A stretch of DNA of 11,732 nt from an uncultured Brevundimonas sp. (GTDB taxonomy: Bacteria > Pseudomonadota > Alphaproteobacteria > Caulobacterales > Caulobacteraceae), in NCBI RefSeq assembly GCF_943913055.1, contig NZ_CALTWS010000072.1, positions 1 to 11,732 on the forward strand. Direction: 5' to 3'. Shown here in pieces: positions 1 to 6,029 of the stretch (positions are counted from its first letter, which is position 1; each line of letters opens with the position of its first letter). Under the pieces are notes generated by a model, which saw nothing but the letters and a program-made list of their open reading frames with translations, was not told where the DNA came from and ran no database searches. The translations under genes and the position numbers were made by a program.

Positions 1-132
1 CTGCTGGAACGCGCCGCCGCCGAAAACCTGCGCCTGTATGCCGTCCACTTCCCGTATCCGGGCCTCGGTCGGATCGAGCGCCGCGCCGACGATTTCGTCT
101 GGGTGGCCGAACCGGGCACTGCCACGCCCTAG
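1..132 (+). CDS. MBL-fold metallo-hydrolase, C-terminal end (5' partial)
   Basis: Frame 1 is open from the first base to a TAG at 130-132, giving the last 43 residues of a protein that begins outside the window. The stretch HFPYPGLGRIERR followed by FVWVA resembles the C-terminal end of metallo-beta-lactamase-fold hydrolases of the glyoxalase II/quinoprotein-hydrolase type, where a late histidine in an 'HFPFPGLG'-like strand helps bind the metal. The metal-binding HxHxDH motif would lie upstream and cannot be checked. Codon use is GC-rich like its neighbours. The assignment rests only on this short tail, so the substrate cannot be inferred. About 100 bases separate it from the next gene on the same strand. 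Confidence 0.65.
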   Translation: MLERAAAENLRLYAVHFPYPGLGRIERRADDFVWVAEPGTATP

Positions 133-231
133 GTCGGGTACGGCAAGGATCGGTTAAGCGTGATCGTTAGCCGTGCACTTAGGCTTGGTCATTAGAGACA
201 GCCGCAGTTTCAGTTGGTGGCGGCAGTCCGT

Positions 232-2595
232 ATGCGTGTATTTTCGTGCCTGGTGGAGGATCACAACCTCTATCTGACGGCCCTTGCGGCCCTGATCTGC
301 GTATTGGGGGGCGTCATCATGGCTCGGCTCTATCGCAAGGTAAGGGCCAGCCGCAGGCGCATGCGCTGGTCGTGGCTGTTCCTCGGGGCCGTGGCCGGAG
401 GGGCCACCATCTGGTGCACCCATTTCGTAGCCATGATGGCCTATCGGCCCGGCGTCGAGATCACCTACGCACCCTTGCTGACGGGGCTGTCGCTGCTGGT
501 TGCGATCATCGGCTGCGGATTGGCCATGGCCATGGGGTCGCAGCGGCACCGCCTGTCGCCCGAAGCCGGTGGCGTCACCTTTGGCCTGACGGTCGCGGCC
601 ATGCACTATGTCGGCATGGCGGCCTTCACCGCCGACGCCCTGGTGATCTGGTCGCCGGTCTATGTGGCCGCGTCCGTGGTCGCGGCGGTGGTGTTCGGCG
701 CGCTGGCCTTTGCCCAGGTTCGCAAGACGGTGTCGGGGTTGAAGACCTACATCGCCCCCGGCCTGCTGGTCCTGGCGATCGTGTCCCTGCACTTCACCGG
801 CATGGGCGCCTTGACCATCCTGCCCCTGGCACCGGTCGAAGGGGCGGTCACGGGCGACGTGGCCTCGGCACTACTGGCCGTAGGCGTGGCTGCGGTCGGC
901 TTCCTGATCCTGGGCGTCGCCATCGCCAGCCATGCGCTGGAGGACCAGACCAGTCGCGACTCCAACGGGAGGCTGTATCAACTCATCGAGGGCAGCGTGG
1001 ACGGCATGCTGGTCGAGAGCGAGGGCGTCATCCTGATCGGCAATGCGGCGTTCGCCGGCCTGTGCGGTGTTGAGGTCGAGGCGCTGGTCGGTCAGCCGCT
1101 GGAGCGCTGGCTGGACGAGGCGGCGCGGTCCGCCGATGGCTTGCTGGTTCAGGGCACACTGACACCCGGCGAGGGCGAGGGGATCCCCGTCGAAGTGGCC
1201 GTGCGCGCGGCGCGGCGGGACGACGGAGCCGGCCACTACCGCATCTTTGCCGTCCGCGACCTGCGAGCCCGACTGGCCCAGGAGCAACGCATCGTCCACC
1301 TGGCTCGCAACGACAGCCTGACAGGCCTGCCCAACCGCGTGTCCTTCCTTGAAGAGATCGAGCGTCGGGTCGCCCAGACGAGTGGCCAGCAGTTCGCCCT
1401 GTTCGCCATCGACCTGAACCGGTTCAAGGAGGTCAACGACATCTATGGCCACGGCGTCGGTGATCGGTTGCTGGTGCATGTGGCGGACCGGATGATGACG
1501 ACCCGGACCGAGGGTGATTTCGTCGCGCGCCTGGGCGGGGACGAGTTCATGGCCCTGACCCCGGTCACCAGCCGCCTGCACGCAATGGAGGCGGCTGAGC
1601 GCCTGCGCAGCGCCATCATGCAGCCGATGCAGGCCGACCATGCCGACGTCCACTGCGGTGCCGCCATCGGCATTGCCCTGTGGCCCGACGACGCGCGCGA
1701 GGCGTCGGTGCTGATCAACAATGCCGATCTGGCCATGTATCGGGCCAAGGCCGCCTTGGCGACCGACGTCTGCTTCTATGAAGAGGCGATGGACGAGGCA
1801 GTCCGTGACCGCCGCCGCCTGACGCAGGGCCTGCGCGAGGCCCTGGATAACGACCGGTTCGAACTTCACTACCAGGTTCAGGCCTCGCTCTCGACCGGCA
1901 AGGCGACCGGGTTCGAGGCCCTGTTGCGCTGGAAGCAGCCGGACGGCTCCTACATCCCGCCGGACCAGTTCATCCCCCTGGCCGAAGAGACCGGCCTGAT
2001 CCTGCCGATCGGGGAGTGGGTTCTGCGTGCGGCCTGTGCGGAAGCCGCCCGCTGGGAGGTGCCGCACCGGATCGCGGTCAATCTGTCGCCCGTTCAGCTG
2101 TCGCATATCGATCTGCCCAGGCTGGTGCATCAGATCCTGATCGAAACAGGCTTGAAGCCCGAACGGCTGGAACTTGAGATCACCGAGACGGCCATGATCG
2201 CCGACATGGAGCGGACGACACATATCCTGCGTCAGCTGAAGCTTCTGGGGGTGTCGGTCGCCATGGATGACTTCGGCACCGGCTATTCGTCGCTCTCGAC
2301 GCTGCGCGCCTTTCCGTTCGACAAGATCAAGCTGGACCGGTCCTTCATGTCCGAACTGGAAGGCAGCCAGCAGTCCAAGGCCATCATCCGGGCCGTCCTG
2401 GCCCTGGGCGAGAGCCTGGAAATCCCCGTCCTGGCCGAAGGGGTCGAGACGAAAAGCCAGCTGGATTTCCTCCGGACCCAGGGCTGTGACGAAGTTCAGG
2501 GCTATCTGCTGGGACGGCCATCCCGCGACGGTCACAGCACGACCGACGCCCAGGCCGATCTGACCGCAGGACACGAAACCGCCCGTGCGGCTTGA
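232..2595 (+). CDS. MHYT-PAS-GGDEF-EAL membrane c-di-GMP turnover protein
   Basis: Inner-membrane sensor and bifunctional cyclic-di-GMP enzyme of about 787 aa (numbering from the ATG at 232). The first ~235 residues are hydrophobic helices forming an MHYT sensor. Its three motif copies are HFVAMM (H64), HYVGMA (H125) and HFTGMG (H187), proposed in the family to bind a metal or sense a diatomic gas. A PAS-like region spans about 245-340. The GGDEF domain has DSLTGLPNR from 361 and an intact GGDEF at 435-439. The inhibitory I-site position reads TEGD rather than RxxD. The EAL domain has EAL at 562-564, NLSPVQ, DDFGTGYSS from 679, K700, AEGVET from 735 and QGY, so the phosphodiesterase looks competent. 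TTG (214) and GTG (217) lie in frame upstream. I chose ATG 232 because MRVF-CL-EH/DH is the usual start of this family. Which activity dominates cannot be told from sequence. Confidence 0.93.
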   Translation: MRVFSCLVEDHNLYLTALAALICVLGGVIMARLYRKVRASRRRMRWSWLFLGAVAGGATIWCTHFVAMMAYRPGVEITYAPLLTGLSLLVAIIGCGLAMAMGSQRHRLSPEAGGVTFGLTVAAMHYVGMAAFTADALVIWSPVYVAASVVAAVVFGALAFAQVRKTVSGLKTYIAPGLLVLAIVSLHFTGMGALTILPLAPVEGAVTGDVASALLAVGVAAVGFLILGVAIASHALEDQTSRDSNGRLYQLIEGSVDGMLVESEGVILIGNAAFAGLCGVEVEALVGQPLERWLDEAARSADGLLVQGTLTPGEGEGIPVEVAVRAARRDDGAGHYRIFAVRDLRARLAQEQRIVHLARNDSLTGLPNRVSFLEEIERRVAQTSGQQFALFAIDLNRFKEVNDIYGHGVGDRLLVHVADRMMTTRTEGDFVARLGGDEFMALTPVTSRLHAMEAAERLRSAIMQPMQADHADVHCGAAIGIALWPDDAREASVLINNADLAMYRAKAALATDVCFYEEAMDEAVRDRRRLTQGLREALDNDRFELHYQVQASLSTGKATGFEALLRWKQPDGSYIPPDQFIPLAEETGLILPIGEWVLRAACAEAARWEVPHRIAVNLSPVQLSHIDLPRLVHQILIETGLKPERLELEITETAMIADMERTTHILRQLKLLGVSVAMDDFGTGYSSLSTLRAFPFDKIKLDRSFMSELEGSQQSKAIIRAVLALGESLEIPVLAEGVETKSQLDFLRTQGCDEVQGYLLGRPSRDGHSTTDAQADLTAGHETARAA

Positions 2596-2599
2596 CTCC

Positions 2600-2631
2600 T
2601 GAAGGCGCGCCGTCGATAAGCCGCGCCTTCA
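2600..2631 (+). terminator. hairpin after the c-di-GMP gene, possible weak terminator
   Basis: A perfect 10-bp inverted repeat (arms 2600-2609 and 2622-2631, 12-base loop) starts 4 bases after the stop codon of the GGDEF-EAL gene. It is GC-rich and well placed for a terminator. No T-run follows, so it may instead be a 3'-end stabiliser or part of the rpsD leader. Confidence 0.4.
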
Positions 2632-2697
2632 TGTCGTCGGGGCAACCCTTCGATGCGATGACACTACGGACGATGCGTGGACCGCCGTTGAGATCGT

Positions 2698-2713
2698 CTC
2701 TCCATCTGGGGAG
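2698..2713 (+). other. small hairpin in the rpsD leader
   Basis: CTCTCC and GGGGAG form a 6-bp stem (one G-T pair) around the loop ATCT, about 32 bases upstream of the rpsD start. S4 is an autogenous regulator in other bacteria, but this structure is too simple to claim as its target. I record it only as visible structure in an otherwise featureless 150-base leader. Confidence 0.25.
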
Positions 2714-2745
2714 GGACCGGGCCGCATCATATTAGAGAGTGACAC

Positions 2746-3363
2746 ATGTCCAAGCGCCACAGCGCCAAGTACAAACTCGATCGGGTCATGGGTGAAAACC
2801 TGTGGGGCCGTTCGAAATCCCCGGTCAACAAGCGTTCCTACGGCCCCGGCCAGCACGGCCAGCGCCGCAAGTCGAAAGTTTCGGACTTCGGCCTGCAGCT
2901 GAAGGCCAAGCAGAAGCTGAAGGGCTACTACGGCAACATCACCGAGAAGCAGTTCTTCGCCACCTATGAAGAAGCCTCGCGCCGCAAGGGCAATAGCTCC
3001 GAGAACCTGATCGGCCTGCTGGAATCGCGTCTGGACGCCATCGTCTACCGCGCCAAATTCGTCCCGACCGTCTGGGCCGCCCGCCAGTTCGTCAGCCACG
3101 GCCACGTGACCGTCGATGGCAAGAAGGTCGACATCGGCTCGTACCGCGTCAAGCCGGGCCAGGTCATCGAGGTCAAGGAAAAGAGTCGCAACATGGCTCT
3201 GGTCCTGGAAGCCCAGCAATCGTCGGAGCGCGACGTGCCGGACTATCTGGAACTGGGCGACCGCGGCTTCTCGGTCCGCTACGTCCGCGTGCCGGAACTG
3301 GCCGACGTGCCGTTCCCGGTGAAGATGGAGCCGAACCTGATCGTGGAATACTATTCCTCGTAA
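2746..3363 (+). CDS. rpsD: 30S ribosomal protein S4
   Basis: Primary 16S rRNA-binding protein that nucleates small-subunit assembly on the 5' domain. The 205-aa product is full length for the family. It opens with MSKRHSAKYKLDRVMGENLW and carries the SYGPGQHGQRR segment. The S4 RNA-binding domain lies at about residues 95-160 (SRLDAIVYRAKF, QFVSHGHVTVDG, IGSYRVKPGQ). It has no cysteine at all, so it is the zinc-free (C-minus) type of S4. The start is an ATG preceded by an AGAGAG purine stretch. The gene stands alone rather than in the alpha operon, which is usual for alphaproteobacteria. A strong intrinsic terminator follows 34 bases after the stop. Upstream on the same strand is the c-di-GMP gene, separated by a 150-base leader, so rpsD probably has its own promoter, although I could not identify one with confidence. 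Confidence 0.98.
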   Translation: MSKRHSAKYKLDRVMGENLWGRSKSPVNKRSYGPGQHGQRRKSKVSDFGLQLKAKQKLKGYYGNITEKQFFATYEEASRRKGNSSENLIGLLESRLDAIVYRAKFVPTVWAARQFVSHGHVTVDGKKVDIGSYRVKPGQVIEVKEKSRNMALVLEAQQSSERDVPDYLELGDRGFSVRYVRVPELADVPFPVKMEPNLIVEYYSS

Positions 3364-3397
3364 GGGGGTTGATCGCTGGTTCAGCGAGACAGTTCTG

Positions 3398-3434
3398 GAA
3401 AGGGCCCCGGAGCGATCCGGGGCCTTTTCTATTT
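3398..3434 (+). terminator. rho-independent terminator of rpsD
   Basis: A 14-bp stem (arms 3398-3411 and 3416-3429, one G-T pair) closes on a GCGA loop of the stable GNRA type. The 3' arm runs into CCTTTTCTATTT. The position, 34 bases after the rpsD stop, and the stem plus T-rich tail make this the clearest terminator in the window. It isolates rpsD from the downstream lipoprotein gene. Confidence 0.92.
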
Positions 3435-3509
3435 CGTGGAACCGGGGTTCACCTGAGCGGCGAACAAGGGCACACTTATGATGTTCAGGACGGTCTGGAG
3501 GGCCGGGGC

Positions 3510-3896
3510 ATGAAATCGATCGCCAGTCTGGCCGGCATGACACTGCTGGCCGTCAGCCTGTCGGCCTGTGCGCTGACCAATCCTTTCGCGCGTGAGGACG
3601 CGGTCGCCCAAGCGGCCATGCCGGGCCAGATGGAACCGGTCCACGCTGCCGTCATCGCCAACGATCAGGCTCTGTTCCGTGTCACCTCCAACGGCTGCAC
3701 CGCAAAGGCCGACCTGACCCCGGTGGTGCGTCAAACGCGCAACGAAGCGGTCATCACCCTGCGTCGGATCAAGGAAGACCGCTGCCAGCGGCCGGTCGCC
3801 GACGGTCTCGAGGTCACCTGGACCTTCGAGGAGCTGGGTCTGGCCCCCGGTGCCCGCGTATCGGTCGAAAACCCGTACCAGCTGCCGCGCACCTGA
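3510..3896 (+). CDS. putative lipoprotein with SNGCT domain, copy A
   Basis: 128-aa predicted lipoprotein of unknown function. The ATG at 3510 has a GGAGG ribosome site 7 bases upstream and gives a clean lipoprotein signal peptide: MKS, a hydrophobic stretch, then the lipobox LSAC with C20 as the lipidated residue. The open frame reaches back to 3369, but that would bury the signal. After a linker, residues ~55-125 hold a small domain with SNGCT (C63), a second cysteine at C92 and then DGLEVTWTFEELGL and NPYQL. The same pattern recurs in the lipoprotein gene at 4763, so the two are paralogues. C63 and C92 are positioned to form a disulfide in the periplasm. No named domain is recognised. It is first in a four-gene plus-strand cluster that starts after the rpsD terminator. 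Confidence 0.8.
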   Translation: MKSIASLAGMTLLAVSLSACALTNPFAREDAVAQAAMPGQMEPVHAAVIANDQALFRVTSNGCTAKADLTPVVRQTRNEAVITLRRIKEDRCQRPVADGLEVTWTFEELGLAPGARVSVENPYQLPRT

Positions 3897-3929
3897 CATT
3901 TCGGTTTCGGAGGTCTGCCCAGCAAGATC

Positions 3930-4511
3930 ATGCTGCTGCTCAATCTGATCATGCCGCAAGACGTACCTACCACCGCCGAACCGACGTTCGTGGAGTTGCG
4001 TCAGACGCTCAACGGTCAGGCTCCGGAAGCCGAGGCGCTGGGTCACACCGGCAAGGTCAGCCTGGAGATCACTGTTCAGCCTGACGGAACCCGCGGACCC
4101 GTCACCGTGATCGAAAGCTCCCGTTCGGACATGCTGGATCGGGCCGCGACCACATTGATCGAACAGGCCCGCATTCGCGCACCCGCGACGCCGACCCGCT
4201 ATCGCGCGACGGTCGAGTTCACGGGGGCCGATGACGCCATCACCTGCGCCACCATGGCCCGTCAGGTCCGCTGGTACGAACAGACCTGGCCCGAGCGGTC
4301 TGCGACGGACACGGCCATCTACAGCATGTCCAGCGGGCTTCTGCTGCTGGCGGGCGCGCCCGACACGCCCAACCGCGCCAGCGCCCAAAGCGCCGCAGAC
4401 AGGATGCAGCGGTTGCGGGATAACTTCGGTCAACTGGTCGAAGGTTGCGAGCGAGAGCCCGAGCGTCCCTATTTCCGATACCTTGGCGAGTGGTCGCGAC
4501 AGGCGCGCTGA
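3930..4511 (+). CDS. TonB C-terminal-like domain protein, function unknown
   Basis: 193-aa protein. Residues ~38-98 look like the TonB C-terminal fold: GKVSLEITVQPDG, then VTVIESS, DMLDRAATTLIEQARIRAP and a final strand YRATVEFTG. That fold normally contacts outer-membrane partners in the periplasm. The remaining ~95 residues (C106, C173, many charged helices) are unrecognised. The N-terminus is odd, with only a short hydrophobic MLLLNLIM before PQDVP, so there is no convincing signal peptide or membrane anchor. A GGAGGT ribosome-site-like sequence at 3909-3914 lies 15 bases before ATG 3930, farther than usual. ATG 3951 is an alternative start. The gene is 33 bases downstream of, and in the same frame as, the copy-A lipoprotein, with no other stop between them. 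It is probably co-transcribed with it, and envelope function is inferred from fold and neighbours. Confidence 0.7.
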   Translation: MLLLNLIMPQDVPTTAEPTFVELRQTLNGQAPEAEALGHTGKVSLEITVQPDGTRGPVTVIESSRSDMLDRAATTLIEQARIRAPATPTRYRATVEFTGADDAITCATMARQVRWYEQTWPERSATDTAIYSMSSGLLLLAGAPDTPNRASAQSAADRMQRLRDNFGQLVEGCEREPERPYFRYLGEWSRQAR

Positions 4512-4521
4512 CGCGGTCAGC
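4507..4521 (+). other. short perfect hairpin over the stop codon
   Basis: GCTGAC, loop GCG, GTCAGC form a 6-bp hairpin that includes the TGA of the TonB-like gene. It lacks a T-run. It could slow 3' degradation or act as a weak terminator, and chance is also plausible at this length. Confidence 0.25.
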
Positions 4522-4589
4522 CGCACCTTTCGGATTGTTCACGTGTCATTCCCGCGAACCGGCGGCACAGTGGGCTCAAGCGTCACAAC

Positions 4590-4609
4590 AGAGGGCGCGT
4601 TCGCTCTCT
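4590..4609 (+). other. hairpin upstream of the micro-lipoprotein gene
   Basis: AGAGGGCG and CGCTCTCT pair over 8 bp (one G-T) around the loop CGTT, ending 25 bases before the ATG at 4635 and 13 bases before the alternative ATG at 4623. There is no T-run after it, so it looks more like leader structure than a terminator. Confidence 0.35.
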
Positions 4610-4634
4610 CGCCTCATCCGGAATGGATCATATC

Positions 4635-4766
4635 ATGCTGCGTCGTCTCGCCATCGCTGCTGTCCTGACAGCCTTCACCGCGCCCATGCTGGGCGGTTGC
4701 ATCATCATCGCGACAGACAAGCCGACCACGCGGGTCGTGCATCAGTCGTCGGACGCCCCGCAATGA
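4635..4766 (+). CDS. 43-aa micro-lipoprotein
   Basis: A very small predicted lipoprotein. From ATG 4635 the product starts MLRRLAIAAV, continues hydrophobic and ends its signal in the lipobox LGGC, leaving a mature peptide of only about 22 residues (CIIIATDKP..., ending SSDAPQ). An in-frame ATG at 4623 would add four residues. Neither start has a strong ribosome site. The stop overlaps the start of the next lipoprotein gene in the form ATGA (4763-4766), so translation of the two is probably coupled. Its mature part resembles the first residues of no family I know. It may be a genuine small lipoprotein or may act mainly as a leader ORF for the downstream gene. The signal-peptide architecture and the coupling are why I call it real. 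Confidence 0.6.
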   Translation: MLRRLAIAAVLTAFTAPMLGGCIIIATDKPTTRVVHQSSDAPQ

Positions 4767-5143
4767 CGCGTGCATTGCTGGCCGCAGCCCTGATCGCGCC
4801 CCTGCTGTCGGGCTGCGTCATCTATGCCAATGACGAGGGCAAGACCGATGTCGTGCGGCTGTCGGATGCGGGTTCGACCCCGCTGGAGGCGGTGGGTCAG
4901 CCGCGGGTCGAGAACGGTCGCCTGATCGTCCGCGTCGGCTCGAACGGCTGCACGAGCCTGGACAGTTTCGAAGTCCAGTTGACGGAAGCCTCGGACGGTT
5001 ACACCGATGTGGTGCTGAACCGCCGGTCGCCGGACCTCTGCAAGGCGTTGGTCCCGGACGGGGTCGAGCTGGCGTGGGGCTTCGGGACCTTGGGCCTGCC
5101 GTCGGATGCAAGGCTGCGCCTGCTCAATCCGCAGACGCTGTAA
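4763..5143 (+). CDS. putative lipoprotein with SNGCT domain, copy B
   Basis: 126-aa predicted lipoprotein. It starts MTRALLAAAL with lipobox LSGC, followed by VIYANDEG. Its domain matches the copy-A lipoprotein (3510-3896) in order and spacing: LIVRVGSNGCT, a second cysteine in SPDLC, then PDGVELAWGF, LGLPSDARLRL and NPQTL at the end. The two are therefore paralogues that share two cysteines and a W-x-F core but little else. The function is unknown, and a small periplasmic beta domain held by a disulfide is my inference. The ATG overlaps the stop of the 43-aa gene by four bases (ATGA). An upstream in-frame extension to 4445 would overlap other genes and destroy the signal peptide, so I reject it. 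The TAA stop directly abuts the stop of the opposing thioesterase gene, with no terminator between. Confidence 0.8.
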   Translation: MTRALLAAALIAPLLSGCVIYANDEGKTDVVRLSDAGSTPLEAVGQPRVENGRLIVRVGSNGCTSLDSFEVQLTEASDGYTDVVLNRRSPDLCKALVPDGVELAWGFGTLGLPSDARLRLLNPQTL

Positions 5144-5572
5144 TCAGCGGGCCTGAAAGGTCGGCAGCATGTCGGTCGGGATCCTGTGAGGCCTCATCGT
5201 TTTGGCATCGACCAGCACCCATTCGGACACGCCCTGGGCACAGACCTGGCCCTGGGCGTTCTCGATGCGGACATAGCGGTTGAAGCGAGGGCCCTGCGGA
5301 TCGCCGACCCAGGTACGGGCAACCACACCGGTTTCGTCGGGCATCAGGGGGCGCAGATAGTCGATCTCGTGCCGGATGCCGACCCAAGACCATTTCGCGC
5401 GCGTGGCCTCGTCGAAGCGGGCGGTCCAGTGAGCCGTGCCCGCGTCCTGTAGCCAGCCAACATAGACCACATTGTTGACGTGGCCGTTCTCGTCGATGTG
5501 TTCGGGCCGGATCGTCAGGGGGACGACGAAGATCTCCCGGTCCTCGCGCGGCTCCAGGACCGGACGGGCCAT
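5144..5572 (-). CDS. hotdog-fold acyl-CoA thioesterase family protein
   Basis: 142-aa single-domain hotdog protein of the 4-hydroxybenzoyl-CoA thioesterase/YbgC/acyl-ACP thioesterase group, expected to hydrolyse an acyl thioester in the cytoplasm. The signature is HIDENGHVNNVVYVGW at residues 25-40. D27 aligns with the catalytic acid of the family and G30-H31-V32-N33-N34 with the helix-capping loop. IRHEIDYLRPLMPDE (66-80) matches the strand and turn that follow in the family. The length is normal. The ATG overlaps the stop of the upstream glutaredoxin gene by one base (TGATG), indicating translational coupling. No functional link between the two proteins is known to me. The acyl substrate cannot be predicted. 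Its stop is immediately adjacent to the stop of the convergent lipoprotein gene. Confidence 0.85.
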   Translation of the reverse strand: MARPVLEPREDREIFVVPLTIRPEHIDENGHVNNVVYVGWLQDAGTAHWTARFDEATRAKWSWVGIRHEIDYLRPLMPDETGVVARTWVGDPQGPRFNRYVRIENAQGQVCAQGVSEWVLVDAKTMRPHRIPTDMLPTFQAR

Positions 5573-5937
5573 CAGGCGTCGGCGTCTTCGCCGAGGGCCA
5601 CGCCCTTTTCGGCCATCAGGGCCTGAAGCTCACCGGCATTGAACATCTCACGTACAATGTCGGAGCCGCCGACGAATTCGCCCTTCACATACAGCTGGGG
5701 AATGGTCGGCCAGTCGCTGAAGGTCTTGATGCCGTCGCGCAGACCGTCGTCCTGCAGCACATCCACGCCGACGAAGGGCGCACCGATATGATCTAGGATC
5801 TGCACCGCCAGGGACGAGAAGCCACAACGCGGGGCGTCCGGCGTGCCCTTCATGAACAGGACGACCGGATGGGTCTGGATCGCATCGGCGATGAAGGCAT
5901 GGATAGGGTCGGCGGAAGCCACGGCTTGATCGGTCAC
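5572..5937 (-). CDS. grxD: monothiol glutaredoxin, CGFS type (Grx4 family)
   Basis: 121-aa monothiol glutaredoxin. Members bind a glutathione-ligated [2Fe-2S] cluster and pass it to acceptors, and they form complexes with BolA proteins. The active site CGFS is at residues 38-41. The glutathione-binding lysine is in LFMKGTPDAPRCGFS, followed by WPTIPQLYVKGEFVGG and SDI. This is a single CGFS domain with normal length. The start is GTG at 5937 with an AAAGG ribosome site about 9 bases upstream. Ninety-two bases separate it from the reductase-like gene, and a sigma70-like promoter lies in that gap. bolA is two genes upstream on the same strand. In many alphaproteobacteria bolA and this gene are direct neighbours, so here the pairing is kept but interrupted. 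The thioesterase gene is coupled downstream by TGATG. Confidence 0.95.
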   Translation of the reverse strand: MTDQAVASADPIHAFIADAIQTHPVVLFMKGTPDAPRCGFSSLAVQILDHIGAPFVGVDVLQDDGLRDGIKTFSDWPTIPQLYVKGEFVGGSDIVREMFNAGELQALMAEKGVALGEDADA

Positions 5938-5944
5938 TGAAGGG

Positions 5945-5961
5945 GGCCTTTCGTGAAGGCC
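5945..5961 (-). promoter_or_regulatory. hairpin in the grxD leader covering the ribosome site
   Basis: On the coding strand, GGCCTT and AAGGCC form a perfect 6-bp stem around a 5-base loop. The 3' arm contains part of the AAAGG ribosome-binding sequence of grxD, and the hairpin lies between the predicted transcription start and the GTG. Pairing would hide the ribosome site. Whether it regulates anything is inference. Confidence 0.35.
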
Positions 5962-5963
5962 GT

Positions 5964-5992
5964 CAGCTAGGGACCGTGGCGGTTCCGGTCAA
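5964..5992 (-). promoter_or_regulatory. sigma70-like promoter for grxD
   Basis: Reading the minus strand, TTGACC (5992-5987) and TAGCTG (5969-5964) are separated by exactly 17 bases. The -35 box is one base from consensus, and TTGACCG also fits the Caulobacter housekeeping -35. The -10 is weaker. Transcription would begin near 5957, about 20 bases before the GTG of grxD. It would let grxD and the thioesterase be transcribed apart from bolA. Confidence 0.55.
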
Positions 5993-6029
5993 GGGCGAGG
6001 CCCGGATATGACGCGGTGTTGAACGGGCG

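Noticed and set aside
214..231. TTG/GTG starts extending the MHYT protein by six residues
   Set aside because: The extension VAAVR adds nothing known to the family N-terminus. ATG 232 gives the typical beginning.
133..231. Promoter in the gap before the MHYT gene (ATTAGAGAC and TTAGCC-like words)
   Set aside because: No -35/-10 pair with acceptable spacing could be found by eye, and CtrA-like half-sites are mis-spaced.
871..2574. 567-codon open frame on the minus strand opposite the GGDEF-EAL gene
   Set aside because: It mirrors a well-supported gene in a GC-rich genome, where antisense frames stay open. Its translation is Q/G/D/H/R-rich with no domain, and the plus-strand product has intact catalytic motifs.
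3369..3509. 47-residue N-terminal extension of lipoprotein A
   Set aside because: It would start inside the rpsD terminator region and bury the lipoprotein signal peptide. ATG 3510 has a proper ribosome site.
3429..4526. 365-codon minus-strand frame crossing two plus-strand genes
   Set aside because: It spans the lipoprotein and TonB-like genes in antisense, runs over the intergenic gap and has no recognisable motif. The plus-strand products have a signal peptide and a fold match.
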